Shown here piece by piece: positions 56,646 to 64,000 of a stretch of DNA of 64,000 nucleotides (position 1 is its first letter; every line of letters starts with the position of its first letter). The notes beneath the pieces were generated by a model that did not search any database, was not told where the DNA came from, and worked only from the letters and a program-made list of their open reading frames with translations. Position numbers and translations under genes: made by a program. Source of the stretch: an uncultured Saprospiraceae bacterium (GTDB taxonomy: Bacteria; Bacteroidota; Bacteroidia; Chitinophagales; Saprospiraceae); contig CALDGQ010000098.1 in assembly GCA_937941765.1 (NCBI GenBank), positions 19,086 to 83,085 of the forward strand, read 5' to 3'.

Positions 56646-57899
56646 CTATCGAAAAACCACAAAAGAAGCATCCGTCTTCCAATCCGTTTTAGAAAGTGGC
56701 GGATTGTTATAAAAACGATTGAGCAAATCTGCATGCTCAATTTGCACGATACCAATATCTGCGGCTTTCACAAAACCTTCTTTCCCATTGGTTAATCGAA
56801 CTAAGAAATATGGAACAACTTTTTTGGTACTGCCGTATTTATCAATCGTCTCAAAGTGTTTGATAATTTTCAACTTCGTAAATGGAGTAATTCCCAATAA
56901 TCTTGGACTAGAAAAAGACGGTTCTTTATAGACACTGACATTCGGCATTTTGCTTCCTCCAACAATATAATCCCTAGTCTTTGGATACATCAATTCAAAA
57001 TTATTTTTCCGATCGTTCCATATATAAGTGTAAGTTACATACTCCATGCAACGCTCCATTGTTTTACTAGTTGTGGTTACATTTTCAACGACATCGTATT
57101 TATCACAAGAAACATAGTCCACATATTCAACTCGAATCGTTTCATCAATTACTTCTATATATTTTGAAAAAGCAGGAGAAGGAATTTGTTCAGAATATTC
57201 CAGTGTCATCACTTCATTTAAAATTTCAACCATCGTTCCAGCTTGAACAGATTGAATGATAAAACTTTTAGCATCCATATTATCACCGGATGCAAAGCTG
57301 GTCGTTTCCATTATTATTTCTGGAGAATTATCATTGGTCAAATCCAACAACTGCATATTGAGGATGGATGTTTTTCCCATCTCACTTTGACCTTCGATAT
57401 TTACAAAAACCGATTTTCCTCTTTCATTGGTAATTACCAAATACGTTTCTTCATAAATCGGATTGAGATAATCTTTTTCATGAAAATTATCGTGTCCTTT
57501 TATTTGTCCAATCCACGTTACTGAATTTTCAAATCCACTGGAAAAATTAGTTTTTGTTTTATGAAAAGATTGGTATTCTTTTTTGATAGCATTATCTGAA
57601 ATGATAACAGCAATTGCATCGCCAAAAATCCAACCTGTTTTACCATCACTACTTTTGATTTGGAACCACTTGTACTTTTGATTTTGAGCGTCATCTTCAT
57701 GTTCATAAAAAGTCTCTCCGATAATTTCGAATAATTCACCTTGTTGGAAAAACACATTGGTTTGATTACTGTACGAACTATCTCCAAACATGCTCACCTT
57801 ATTCAAAGTAGTGCCTACCCTTTTTTGAAAAATCAAATCGGAAGCTTGCATTGTCAGTGCGCTAACAAGTAGAATGATAAATGGAAGGAATAACTTCAA
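56646..57899 (-). CDS. Exported protein with two bacterial SH3-like domains
   Basis: 417 residues. The start is TTG at 57899: it gives a good signal peptide (KLFLPFIILLVSALTMQAS) and no ATG lies upstream in frame. An SH3b-like domain is at about 30-95 (GELFEIIGETFYEHEDD, WFQIKSSDGKTGWIFGDA) and a second at about 325-395 (NVSVYKEPSFSSPRLLG, FLVRLTNGKEGFVKAADI). The middle is unassigned beta structure. SH3b domains often bind cell wall or peptides; the role is unknown. Divergent from the MBL gene by 90 bases. Confidence 0.75.
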   Translation of the reverse strand: MKLFLPFIILLVSALTMQASDLIFQKRVGTTLNKVSMFGDSSYSNQTNVFFQQGELFEIIGETFYEHEDDAQNQKYKWFQIKSSDGKTGWIFGDAIAVIISDNAIKKEYQSFHKTKTNFSSGFENSVTWIGQIKGHDNFHEKDYLNPIYEETYLVITNERGKSVFVNIEGQSEMGKTSILNMQLLDLTNDNSPEIIMETTSFASGDNMDAKSFIIQSVQAGTMVEILNEVMTLEYSEQIPSPAFSKYIEVIDETIRVEYVDYVSCDKYDVVENVTTTSKTMERCMEYVTYTYIWNDRKNNFELMYPKTRDYIVGGSKMPNVSVYKEPSFSSPRLLGITPFTKLKIIKHFETIDKYGSTKKVVPYFLVRLTNGKEGFVKAADIGIVQIEHADLLNRFYNNPPLSKTDWKTDASFVVFR

Positions 57900-57989
57900 A
57901 TCGGTATAGAATTTAGTAAATTTAAGGCACCCACAAGTTGCATAAAATAATAATGTAATTCAACTATCTTCTTTTTCAAAAACAAAGTC

Positions 57990-58880
57990 ATGAAACAACA
58001 ACTTACATTTTTGGTATTTATTTGCTCCATTGCTTTCACGTATGCACAAGATTTTGACAAAGTTGAGATCACTACGGAAAAAATTTCCAACAATATATAT
58101 ATGCTTCAAGGAGCTGGTGGAAATATTGCCGTGTCAGCGGGATCCGAAGGTGTATTTATGATTGATGGGCAATTTGCTCCTTTATCAGAAAAAATCATGA
58201 CAGCTATCCAGGCAATCTCCAATCAACCAATCCGATATTTAATGAATACGCATTGGCATGGTGATCATACAGGAGGCAACGAAAACTTCTCAAAAAAAGG
58301 TGCCACGATTGTCGCACACAACAATGTAAGAACTAGAATGAGTACAGAGCAAACGATCCAAGCATTTGGCCGAAAGGTACCTGCTTCACCTGCAATTGCA
58401 TTGCCTGCTATTACTTTTGAAGATGACATCACCTTTCATTTGAATGGATAAAAAGTTTTTGCCTTTCATGTACACAATGCGCACACGGATGGAGATGCGA
58501 TTGTTTATTTTATGAACAGCAATGTCATTCATTTAGGTGATACTTATTTCAATGGCAATTATCCTTTCTACGATGTATCAAGTGGTGGTTCGATAGACGG
58601 GATGATTCAATCCGCCAACCAAGTGTTATTTTTAATTGATGGCGATACTAAAATTATTCCTGGTCATGGAAAATTATCTAACAAAAAAGAATTGACTGCT
58701 TATAGAGATATGATGATGCAGGTCAGAGATATTGTCAAAAAAGCGATGGCTTCAGGGATGACGATTGAAGCAATGAAAGCTGCGAATTTGACTAAAGAAT
58801 TTGATGCGGAATGGGGACAAGGATTTATTAAGCCTGAGAAGATTGTGGATATTATTTGGACTGATTTGGGGCGTGGGTGA
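57990..58880 (+). pseudogene. MBL-fold metallo-hydrolase interrupted by an in-frame TAA
   Basis: Signal peptide 1-20 (ending TYAQ), then an MBL fold with HWHGDH (H88, H90, D92, H93). Codon 154 (58449-58451) is TAA, but the same frame continues without a break to 58880 and holds the remaining zinc motifs: HNAHTDGD (H165), HLGDTY and IPGHGKLS. Read through, the protein would have 296 residues, normal for this exported hydrolase family. Neither half alone has a complete active site. A single change such as GAA to TAA would explain it. Real decay, a sequencing error, or stop readthrough are the options; the rest of the gene shows no other damage. Confidence 0.85.
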
Positions 58881-58895
58881 GTTTTGACATCGACT

Positions 58896-59483
58896 TTACA
58901 ATATTTTTTCTATACTCTTCATCCTTTCGTTTAACTCTAAAGTTCTGTTTGGCAAATTTGGATTGATATACATTTCAGAGTACAAACCTCTTTCATCGTT
59001 ATCATCAAAAAAAAGTTTGAATTTGAAAGCACCATTCTCCAGATTTGCTTTTTCTTGGTTCAGTGGAAAAATTGTATACTTCAGTTTCTTGTTTGTAAAT
59101 TCTTTTTCAACCGGTTCTTCATAAAGTTCAGAAATAGCTTCAATCAAATTATCACTTTGCTCGCCGATCGATTCAATCACAATTCCATCTTTGATAAATT
59201 TTGTGTTATTTATTCCTTCATTATTAATACCTGGTTCCACTCCTTCAATTATGTGAATTCGAAATCCTACGATTTTGCCCTTGTAGATTCCTTCACATTT
59301 TAAATTCCAAGCATTCGATTCTAATTTTTTTTCAGTAATTGTAAAAACTAAATCTTGCCATCCATCTTCTTTATCTTGATTAGAAGTTATATGAATTAAA
59401 CTATTATTTAAATTCTCCTTTGAATTACATCCGAATATTGAACTGAACAATCCCATGACTAAAATTAATTTTATGATTTTCAT
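58896..59483 (-). CDS. Hypothetical lipoprotein
   Basis: 195 residues with lipoprotein signal and lipobox IFGC (C19). The mature part is charged, with predicted alternating strands (LVFTITEKKLESNAWNLKCEGIYKG) and a helix-rich end. I recognise no family. It converges with the MBL gene, 15 bases between stops. An AT-rich 5' spacer separates it from the decayed KilA-N fragment. Confidence 0.65.
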   Translation of the reverse strand: MKIIKLILVMGLFSSIFGCNSKENLNNSLIHITSNQDKEDGWQDLVFTITEKKLESNAWNLKCEGIYKGKIVGFRIHIIEGVEPGINNEGINNTKFIKDGIVIESIGEQSDNLIEAISELYEEPVEKEFTNKKLKYTIFPLNQEKANLENGAFKFKLFFDDNDERGLYSEMYINPNLPNRTLELNERMKSIEKIL

Positions 59484-59586
59484 TTTTTAAATTAATTACA
59501 AATTTACGTTTGGATGTACCGATAAATATATGAAGCGTAACAGCCCTTATGTTGCTATTTTAGCATATAGATTGTTATATTATTTT

Positions 59587-59898
59587 TTACATATTTATTA
59601 ATTCGATTAATTTATAACTTCTAAAAGATACATGAATACAGTTAAGCCCTGCTTCCTTTCTAAACCTGTCGAATTCGACACCTTTAAAATCTGGGTTATG
59701 GAGGCTTTCCCAAAGACCAATAAACTCAACTGTATTTCTATTACGCATCCAGTTTCTGATATGGTCGGAGCCTTCGTCACCTCTTACCATGTCCGTTAAG
59801 CAGATGTATTCATTATTATTTTTAGTCTCGATACTAATTGACTTACTGTCAACTTCTATTTTCTTTTTAGCCACTTTAAGTGTTTTTGTAAATCCCAA
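59587..59898 (-). pseudogene. KilA-N domain protein, truncated
   Basis: 103 residues. ICLTDMVRGDEGSDHIRNWMRNRNTVEFIGLWESLHNPDF followed by VEFDRFRKEAGLN matches the first half of a bacterial/phage KilA-N domain, a DNA-binding module. The expected continuation (tryptophan-containing helix and the AFEFASWISVEF part) is missing: after GLNCIHVSF the frame runs into unrelated residues and stops. It is therefore probably a decayed gene. It lies beside a recombinase remnant. Confidence 0.7.
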
Positions 59899-59968
59899 GA
59901 TATTTAATTTAGCTGAATTGGGTAGGGTTTTTCAATGAAAGATAACATTAACATATCCAAAGGACGCT

Positions 59969-60130
59969 TCACCACCTTGTTATCAATTTTAAATTGTGCA
60001 AATGTTTTTCTGTAGTTTTTGGCGAAGTATGTCCTAGTAGTGCTTGTATATGAGATGTACTTGCATCTTGTTGTAACAAATGAGTTGCAATGGAATGACT
60101 GAGCGTTTTTGGTGTTCCCAAACAACCAAT
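59969..60130 (-). pseudogene. Remnant of a tyrosine recombinase/integrase C-terminus
   Basis: On the minus strand, in the frame ending at the TGA at 59969-59971, the translation reads GTPKTLSHSIATHLLQQDAS and then HIQALLGHTSPKTTEKHLHN. This is the catalytic end of a tyrosine recombinase (normally LRHSFATHLL ... IQELLGHSSPKTTEIYTHV). The catalytic Arg of the H-x-x-R box is Ser and the nucleophile Tyr is His, and the N-terminal part is missing, so it cannot be active. Confidence 0.75.
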
Positions 60131-60324
60131 TATACAAAATAATCACCCCATTCTAACAAAAAATATCCACCTCCAAATATTTCCAACACATTTATCCATT
60201 TTCCAGTTCAAAAAAATTCATGTGTGCAGTCGTAAAACAAACGGTTACAAACGGCTATAAACGACAGTAAATGTTTAATACACGACTAGCACTTGGATAG
60301 CAACCTAACTTTGCATCGACAAAT
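60131..60324. other. Intergenic region upstream of ssb
   Basis: No gene seen. It holds the string AAACGGTTACAAACGGCTAT with a repeated AAACGG and, at 60306-60313, TAACTTTG, a possible -7 element that could serve ssb with a leader of about 180 bases or mark an older insertion. Confidence 0.35.
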
Positions 60325-60387
60325 TGATGTATGATATTTTTCTCGTTTACTCGAATGTATGATTAATGATATGATCGTTACGACGTG
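60325..60387. repeat. Dispersed palindromic repeat, copy R6 (left half)
   Basis: GATGTATGATATTTT, then GAATGTATGATTAATGATAT followed by GATCGTTACGACGTG, which matches the left arm of R3; the right arm is missing. Confidence 0.6.
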
Positions 60388-60502
60388 AACTTAAGAAACA
60401 AGATTCTTACATCACTATAAATTAAAGTGTTGGCACTAGTCAATACAAGAATATTTTTCGTAACAGCTCGTGATATAGTTTCGGGCACTAAACATTTTTA
60501 TT

Positions 60503-60862
60503 ATGAATACGTTGAGAAATCGTGTACAGTTAATCGGACATCTAGGACAAGCTCCTAAATTAGTAGAATTTGATTCCGGTAAAAAGAAGATGACCGTATC
60601 CATCGCTACCAATGAAGTCTTTCGGAATGCAAAAGGAGAGCGCGTCAATGACACTCAATGGCACAATGTAGTGGCATGGGGCAAGACCGCAGAAAACATT
60701 GCTAAATATCTAGATAAAGGATCGGAAGTTGCGTTGAATGGGAAATTGGTTCACCGTAATTATGAAGACAAAGAAGGTAATAAAAGATACATCACAGAAG
60801 TGGTTGTGGATGAGTATTTATTTTTGGACAAGACGGATGACAAGACAGCTATCACTGTCTAA
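60503..60862 (+). CDS. ssb: Single-stranded DNA-binding protein (short form)
   Basis: 119 residues, one OB-fold: NRVQLIGHLGQAPKLVEFDSG, KKMTVSIATNE, TQWHNVVAWGKTAENIAKYL and GSEVALNGKLVHRNYEDKEG are typical. It ends in DDKTAITV and lacks the acidic tail with terminal DIPF-type tip by which housekeeping SSB recruits partner proteins. It may be an accessory SSB, or a lineage form without the tip. It lies next to remnants of a mobile element. Confidence 0.92.
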   Translation: MNTLRNRVQLIGHLGQAPKLVEFDSGKKKMTVSIATNEVFRNAKGERVNDTQWHNVVAWGKTAENIAKYLDKGSEVALNGKLVHRNYEDKEGNKRYITEVVVDEYLFLDKTDDKTAITV

Positions 60863-60921
60863 TTGAAAAACATTTTGATGATGTGTAGCCAATAGGCAAT
60901 GCATTGTTATAATAAAGATAT

Positions 60922-60967
60922 GTTCTCGGTTGTCCGCTTGTGGCAGCAGAAGTGGGTGATCGAGAAC
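60922..60967. other. Structured hairpin between ssb and ferredoxin genes
   Basis: Outer stem GTTCTCG (60922-60928) / CGAGAAC (60961-60967), inner stem CCGCTT / AAGTGG, internal loops and an apical loop GTGGCAGCAG. No T tail follows, so it is not a standard terminator. Confidence 0.4.
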
Positions 60968-60995
60968 TTTGATAAATTGAGATTGAAAAACTGGA

Positions 60996-61319
60996 TTAAC
61001 TGACAGGCGCCAACTTCACTTTCAAACCATCAAGCTCAGGAGTAATTTTCAACTGACAACTCAATCGACTATTGTCTTCTACAAAAAAGGCTTGGTCCAA
61101 CATGTCTTCTTCGTCATCAGATGCTTCATTCAATTCGTGATCGGATAATACATAGCAATGACAGGAAGCACATAATGCCATTCCGCCACAAGTACCTTCG
61201 ACTGGAAGTTCCGATGCCCTTGCAACTTCCATTAAATTGAGGCTCATGTCGGTTGGTGCTTCGATTGGATGTTCGGTACCTTCACGGTCTATGATGATGA
61301 TATTGATATTGTCTTTCAT
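60996..61319 (-). CDS. 2Fe-2S ferredoxin, adrenodoxin/ISC type
   Basis: 107 residues from the Met at 61319; an upstream ATG at 61385 would add 22 residues with no family counterpart. Cluster ligands C44, C50, C53 (CGGMALCASC, C-x5-C-x2-C) and C88 (SRLSCQL). The acidic surface helix NEASDDEEDMLDQA is typical of the vertebrate-type ferredoxins that serve iron-sulfur assembly or P450 systems. Neither partner lies nearby. Divergent from comM. Confidence 0.9.
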   Translation of the reverse strand: MKDNINIIIIDREGTEHPIEAPTDMSLNLMEVARASELPVEGTCGGMALCASCHCYVLSDHELNEASDDEEDMLDQAFFVEDNSRLSCQLKITPELDGLKVKLAPVS

Positions 61320-61514
61320 TGTCAAATTACTTATAAAATACTGCTGTCTATTGAATGAACAGTATAACACTTTATTTGGTTTCAATTTAGGACAAAATTA
61401 AGGTTTGTTTTAGAATAAATGGACCTGCTGGACGACTATCCAAACATTCATTTTTCTTTACCACATTTTAAGTCTAATATTGGTACCTAAGCAATTAATA
61501 TACAATTGAGAAAC

Positions 61515-63071
61515 ATGCTAGCAAAAACATATGCAAGCGCTGTACAAGGCGTGGATGCACAAAAAATTACCATAGAAGTCAACGTTGGTGGTGCTGTGGG
61601 AATGGGAAAAATTGCCTATCAAATGATCGGTCTTCCTGACAATGCAGTCAAAGAAGGATTTCAAAGAATCGAAGCCGCGATTAAAAATATTGGTCTCAAA
61701 TTCCCAAGAATCAAAATCGTGGTCAACCTCGCTCCTGCCGATATTCGGAAACAAGGTTCTGCTTATGATTTGCCAATTGCTATCGGTGTTTTGGCTGGTT
61801 TGAAGCAAATCGAAACTGATAAATTAGATGATTATATTATTATGGGTGAGTTGTCATTGGATGGTGGGCTACGACCGATCAAAGGAGCACTTCCAATCGC
61901 GATACAAGCTCGTCGAGAAAAATACAAAGGAATCATACTACCCAAACAAAATGCACGCGAAGCTGCTATTGTCAATGATTTGGAAGTTTATGGGATTGAA
62001 AATTTGCGAGAAGCTGTTGACTTCTTAAATGGTCAGGCAGATTTGAAACCAACAGAAGTAGATACTAGAGATGAATTTGCCGTCAAGAAAAACAAATACG
62101 ATGTTGATTTTTCGGATGTAAAAGGACAGGAAAATATAAAACGTGCCTTGGAGTTGGCAGCAGCTGGTGGACACAATGTCATTTTAATTGGACCTCCTGG
62201 TGCTGGAAAGACCATGCTTGCTCGACGCTTGCCTACGATTCTTCCAGTATTGACATTACATGAAGCATTGGAGACGACCAAAATACATTCTGTTTCCGGA
62301 TTGTTGCCCAATGAAGGATCGTTGATTACGACTCGACCTTTTCGCGCACCACATCATACGATAAGTGATGTTGCATTAGTAGGTGGTGGATCTGATCCGA
62401 TGCCAGGAGAAATATCGTTGGCTCACAACGGTGTTTTATTTTTGGATGAATTGCCGGAATTTAAAAGATCGGTATTGGAAGTATTACGGCAACCTATGGA
62501 GTTGCGAAAAGTAACGATTTCCAGAGCTAGATTGACGGTTGATTATCCATCCAGCTTCATGCTCATTGCATCTATGAATCCATGTCCATGTGGATTTTTC
62601 AATCATCCAGAAAAAGATTGTGTTTGTGGACCAGGTGTGGTTAAAAAATATCTCACAAAAATTTCTGGACCATTGTTAGATAGAATTGATTTGCATGTTG
62701 AAGTGACACCAGTTAGTTACGATGAACTTTCCAAGTTTGAAGTCAAGGAAGAATCAAGTCTCAATATCAGTGAACGAGTAGAACGTGCACGTAAGTTTCA
62801 GAAATCTAGATTTGACGATCATGTCGGTGTCAACTCCAATGCACAAATGCCTTCTCAGATGGTTCGTGATATTTGTAAAATCGATAAAGCCGGAGCTAAT
62901 TTATTGAAAAAAGCAATGGAACGTTTGCAACTATCTGCTCGTGCTTATGATCGGATATTGAAAGTTGCTCGTACTGCTGCTGATTTGGCTGGTAAGGAGG
63001 ATATTTTGATGGAGCACTTGGCGGAGGCTATTCAGTATCGGAGTTTGGATCGGGATAGTTGGGGTGGGTGA
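61515..63071 (+). CDS. comM: YifB/ComM-family Mg-chelatase-like AAA ATPase
   Basis: 518 residues from ATG 61515; a TTG three codons earlier is possible but unnecessary. N-terminal Lon-protease-like S5 fold (ITIEVNVGGAVGMGKIAYQM, APADIRKQGSAYDLPIA), then Walker A GPPGAGKT (226-233), Walker B VLFLDELPEF, and the C-terminal Mg_chelatase_C domain with cysteines in MNPCPCGFF and CVCGPG. ComM is a hexameric branch-migration helicase for natural transformation in gamma-proteobacteria. Last 60 bases have 26 G and 7 C. A decayed copy of its 3' end lies 229 bases downstream. Confidence 0.93.
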   Translation: MLAKTYASAVQGVDAQKITIEVNVGGAVGMGKIAYQMIGLPDNAVKEGFQRIEAAIKNIGLKFPRIKIVVNLAPADIRKQGSAYDLPIAIGVLAGLKQIETDKLDDYIIMGELSLDGGLRPIKGALPIAIQARREKYKGIILPKQNAREAAIVNDLEVYGIENLREAVDFLNGQADLKPTEVDTRDEFAVKKNKYDVDFSDVKGQENIKRALELAAAGGHNVILIGPPGAGKTMLARRLPTILPVLTLHEALETTKIHSVSGLLPNEGSLITTRPFRAPHHTISDVALVGGGSDPMPGEISLAHNGVLFLDELPEFKRSVLEVLRQPMELRKVTISRARLTVDYPSSFMLIASMNPCPCGFFNHPEKDCVCGPGVVKKYLTKISGPLLDRIDLHVEVTPVSYDELSKFEVKEESSLNISERVERARKFQKSRFDDHVGVNSNAQMPSQMVRDICKIDKAGANLLKKAMERLQLSARAYDRILKVARTAADLAGKEDILMEHLAEAIQYRSLDRDSWGG

Positions 63072-63195
63072 TAGTCCTACTAAGCAATATACAATCCGCT
63101 GAACCATTCGATATATATTTTATAAAAAATTGTATTAATCAATCATCAAATTTTTCTTATCGCTAATATATCATTAATTCTTCTAATCAAATAAT

Positions 63196-63299
63196 TTGCG
63201 AGCAGTAACGAGTTTAGGTGGGAAAAAAGATATTTTAATTGGGCACTTGGCGGAGGCTATTCAGTATCCGAATTTGAATCGGAATAGTTAGGGTAGGAT
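63196..63299 (+). pseudogene. Decayed duplicate of the comM 3' end
   Basis: From 63227 to 63286 the sequence translates DILIGHLAEAIQYPNLNRNS and stop, against DILMEHLAEAIQYRSLDRDS in comM. A 26-base stretch is identical at an offset of exactly 229 bases; the final Trp codon TGG is TAG. Weaker similarity extends back to about 63196. Most differences are G in comM against A in the copy. Confidence 0.7.
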
Positions 63300-63313
63300 A
63301 GTAAAATGATGAA

Positions 63314-63353
63314 AATCCGTTTTTTCTATAATCCTTTGTTGAAAAAACGGATT
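63314..63353. terminator. Terminator between comM and the glycine-zipper gene
   Basis: Perfect 13-base stem AATCCGTTTTTTC / GAAAAAACGGATT with a 14-base loop, between convergent genes. Confidence 0.75.
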
Positions 63354-63384
63354 ACCAGGTTTTTATTCAACTCTTTGATACTAA

Positions 63385-63918
63385 TTAATAACCATACATA
63401 ATCCCTTTTTTCCTCAATTGCTCCATTGCTGTTTTATTTTTTGGGTTATAAGATTTTGAGGTCATGCTCCCAATTATTAGCCCTAATAATCCTCCTCCGA
63501 TGCCACCTACGCCTACTACAGCAAATTCATACCCAGTGCTTGCACCTCCAATTGCATACCCCATGACTGCACCAATACCTAAACCAAGTAAAAACCCTTT
63601 TCCAGCGTTGCGTTTTTTTGTTTTTACCATAAAAATGAACGCCTTATTAATTATTTTCTGGTCTTCTTTAACCAATTTGATAAAATGAGCATGATTATTT
63701 ATTGAATCATCTTTAGGCAATAAGATAATTGCTTCCTCTGTAATCTGATATAATATGCCTGTTATTTTAGCTTTTGAATGAAGTGTTAATCGGACTTCCT
63801 GTTTCTTGATATTTTTGTATTGTGCTGCTGTTGGTAAATTTTCAGTCGTTAGCTGAGCAAAAACGTTGAAAGATGTAAAAATAAAGCAGGTAAAAAGCAA
63901 ATTGGTTTTAACGTTCAT
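63385..63918 (-). CDS. Hypothetical exported glycine-zipper protein
   Basis: 177 residues, signal peptide about 1-22 (ending VFAQ). A beta-rich domain (EVRLTLHSKAKITGILYQIT, AIILLPKDDS), which looks like a small barrel, is followed by a glycine-zipper hairpin (about 108-150: GKGFLLGLGIGAVMGYAIGG, VGGIGGGLLGLIIGS) and a basic tail. Glycine zippers usually insert in or span membranes. Single gene with no informative neighbours; the family is not known to me. Confidence 0.7.
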   Translation of the reverse strand: MNVKTNLLFTCFIFTSFNVFAQLTTENLPTAAQYKNIKKQEVRLTLHSKAKITGILYQITEEAIILLPKDDSINNHAHFIKLVKEDQKIINKAFIFMVKTKKRNAGKGFLLGLGIGAVMGYAIGGASTGYEFAVVGVGGIGGGLLGLIIGSMTSKSYNPKNKTAMEQLRKKGIMYGY

Positions 63919-63972
63919 GATAATAGCGTTTAGTTAATGAATTGATATTTTTATAAATCTGTTTCCTCATTT

Positions 63973-64000
63973 TTAGAAGGCATGCCCCAATCCAATACCT
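63973..64000 (-). CDS. 3' end of a further gene, probably an outer-membrane barrel (partial)
   Basis: The minus strand from the window edge reads G-I-G-L-G-H-A-F-stop. A glycine-rich last strand with terminal phenylalanine is the usual end of an outer-membrane barrel. Only nine codons are visible, so this is a weak call. Confidence 0.35.

Noticed and set aside
59904..60146. 80-residue minus-strand ORF
   Set aside because: A neighbouring frame on the same strand encodes the recognisable end of a tyrosine recombinase, so this ORF is a frame artefact of a pseudogene.
61320..61385. Upstream ATG at 61385 for the ferredoxin
   Set aside because: The extra 22 residues have no counterpart in the family; the Met at 61319 starts the normal domain.
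63464..63688. Proline-rich plus-strand ORF
   Set aside because: It is antisense to the glycine-zipper region of the exported protein; prolines arise from complementary glycine codons.

Overview
The window is a low-GC (by eye mid-30s percent) stretch of a Bacteroidota chromosome, most likely Saprospiria/Chitinophagia-like. Support: several secreted proteins end in type IX secretion (T9SS) C-terminal domains; two DUF5916 outer-membrane proteins, PorT-like barrels, a PorE-like OmpA lipoprotein and an ASPIC/UnbV protein are present; upstream regions carry the Bacteroidota promoter form TTTG-n18/20-TAnnTTTG; clear Shine-Dalgarno sites are absent. I found no rRNA, tRNA, CRISPR array or intact transposase.

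Layout. 1-3415: large secreted beta-helix protein, frameshifted and running off the left edge. 3865-6778: M48 protease plus a small barrel protein. 7039-11271: MoxR ATPase, DUF58 protein, ABC-F ATPase. 11415-14600 (minus): PorE-like lipoprotein and a TPR protein. 15026-18613: radical SAM/SPASM enzyme, WecA/MraY-type transferase, fluoride channel, tryptophan 2,3-dioxygenase. 18624-23892 (minus): Uma2 protein, a possible toxin-23-type protein, isoleucyl-tRNA synthetase with a swapped GXHH signature. 24295-28371: ROK kinase, then an ABC ATPase, a His-rich FtsX-type permease and two paralogous small exported proteins with a CFFCG motif, a candidate metal-handling operon. 28796-34460: Crp/Fnr regulator divergent from a pentaheme T9SS cytochrome and an ASPIC/UnbV protein, with FNR-like boxes around the regulator. 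34554-39836 (minus): DUF5916 protein, membrane protein, OdhB, SdiA-regulated-type lipoprotein. 39833-43867: a 1344-residue protein with two cyclase domains, an ATPase and TPRs. 44005-50473: second DUF5916 protein, two PorT-like barrels, S9 glutamyl-endopeptidase-like protease. 50677-56400: AspRS, a secreted metalloprotease, HemA. 56646-64000: SH3 protein, an MBL hydrolase with an internal stop, a lipoprotein, a decayed KilA-N/integrase patch, SSB, ferredoxin, ComM, a glycine-zipper protein, and the end of a further gene.

Between genes there is a dispersed family of imperfect palindromes with ATGTATGAT-type termini (at least six copies); one supplies the last codons and stop of hemA. Many longer genes end in a stretch with far more G than C on the coding strand. 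The strongest leads are the His-rich ABC/CFFCG operon, the two complementary half-sites of the cyclase protein, the FNR-like boxes beside a Crp/Fnr gene with a matching E-x-x-S-R helix, the GXHH IleRS, and the repeat family.
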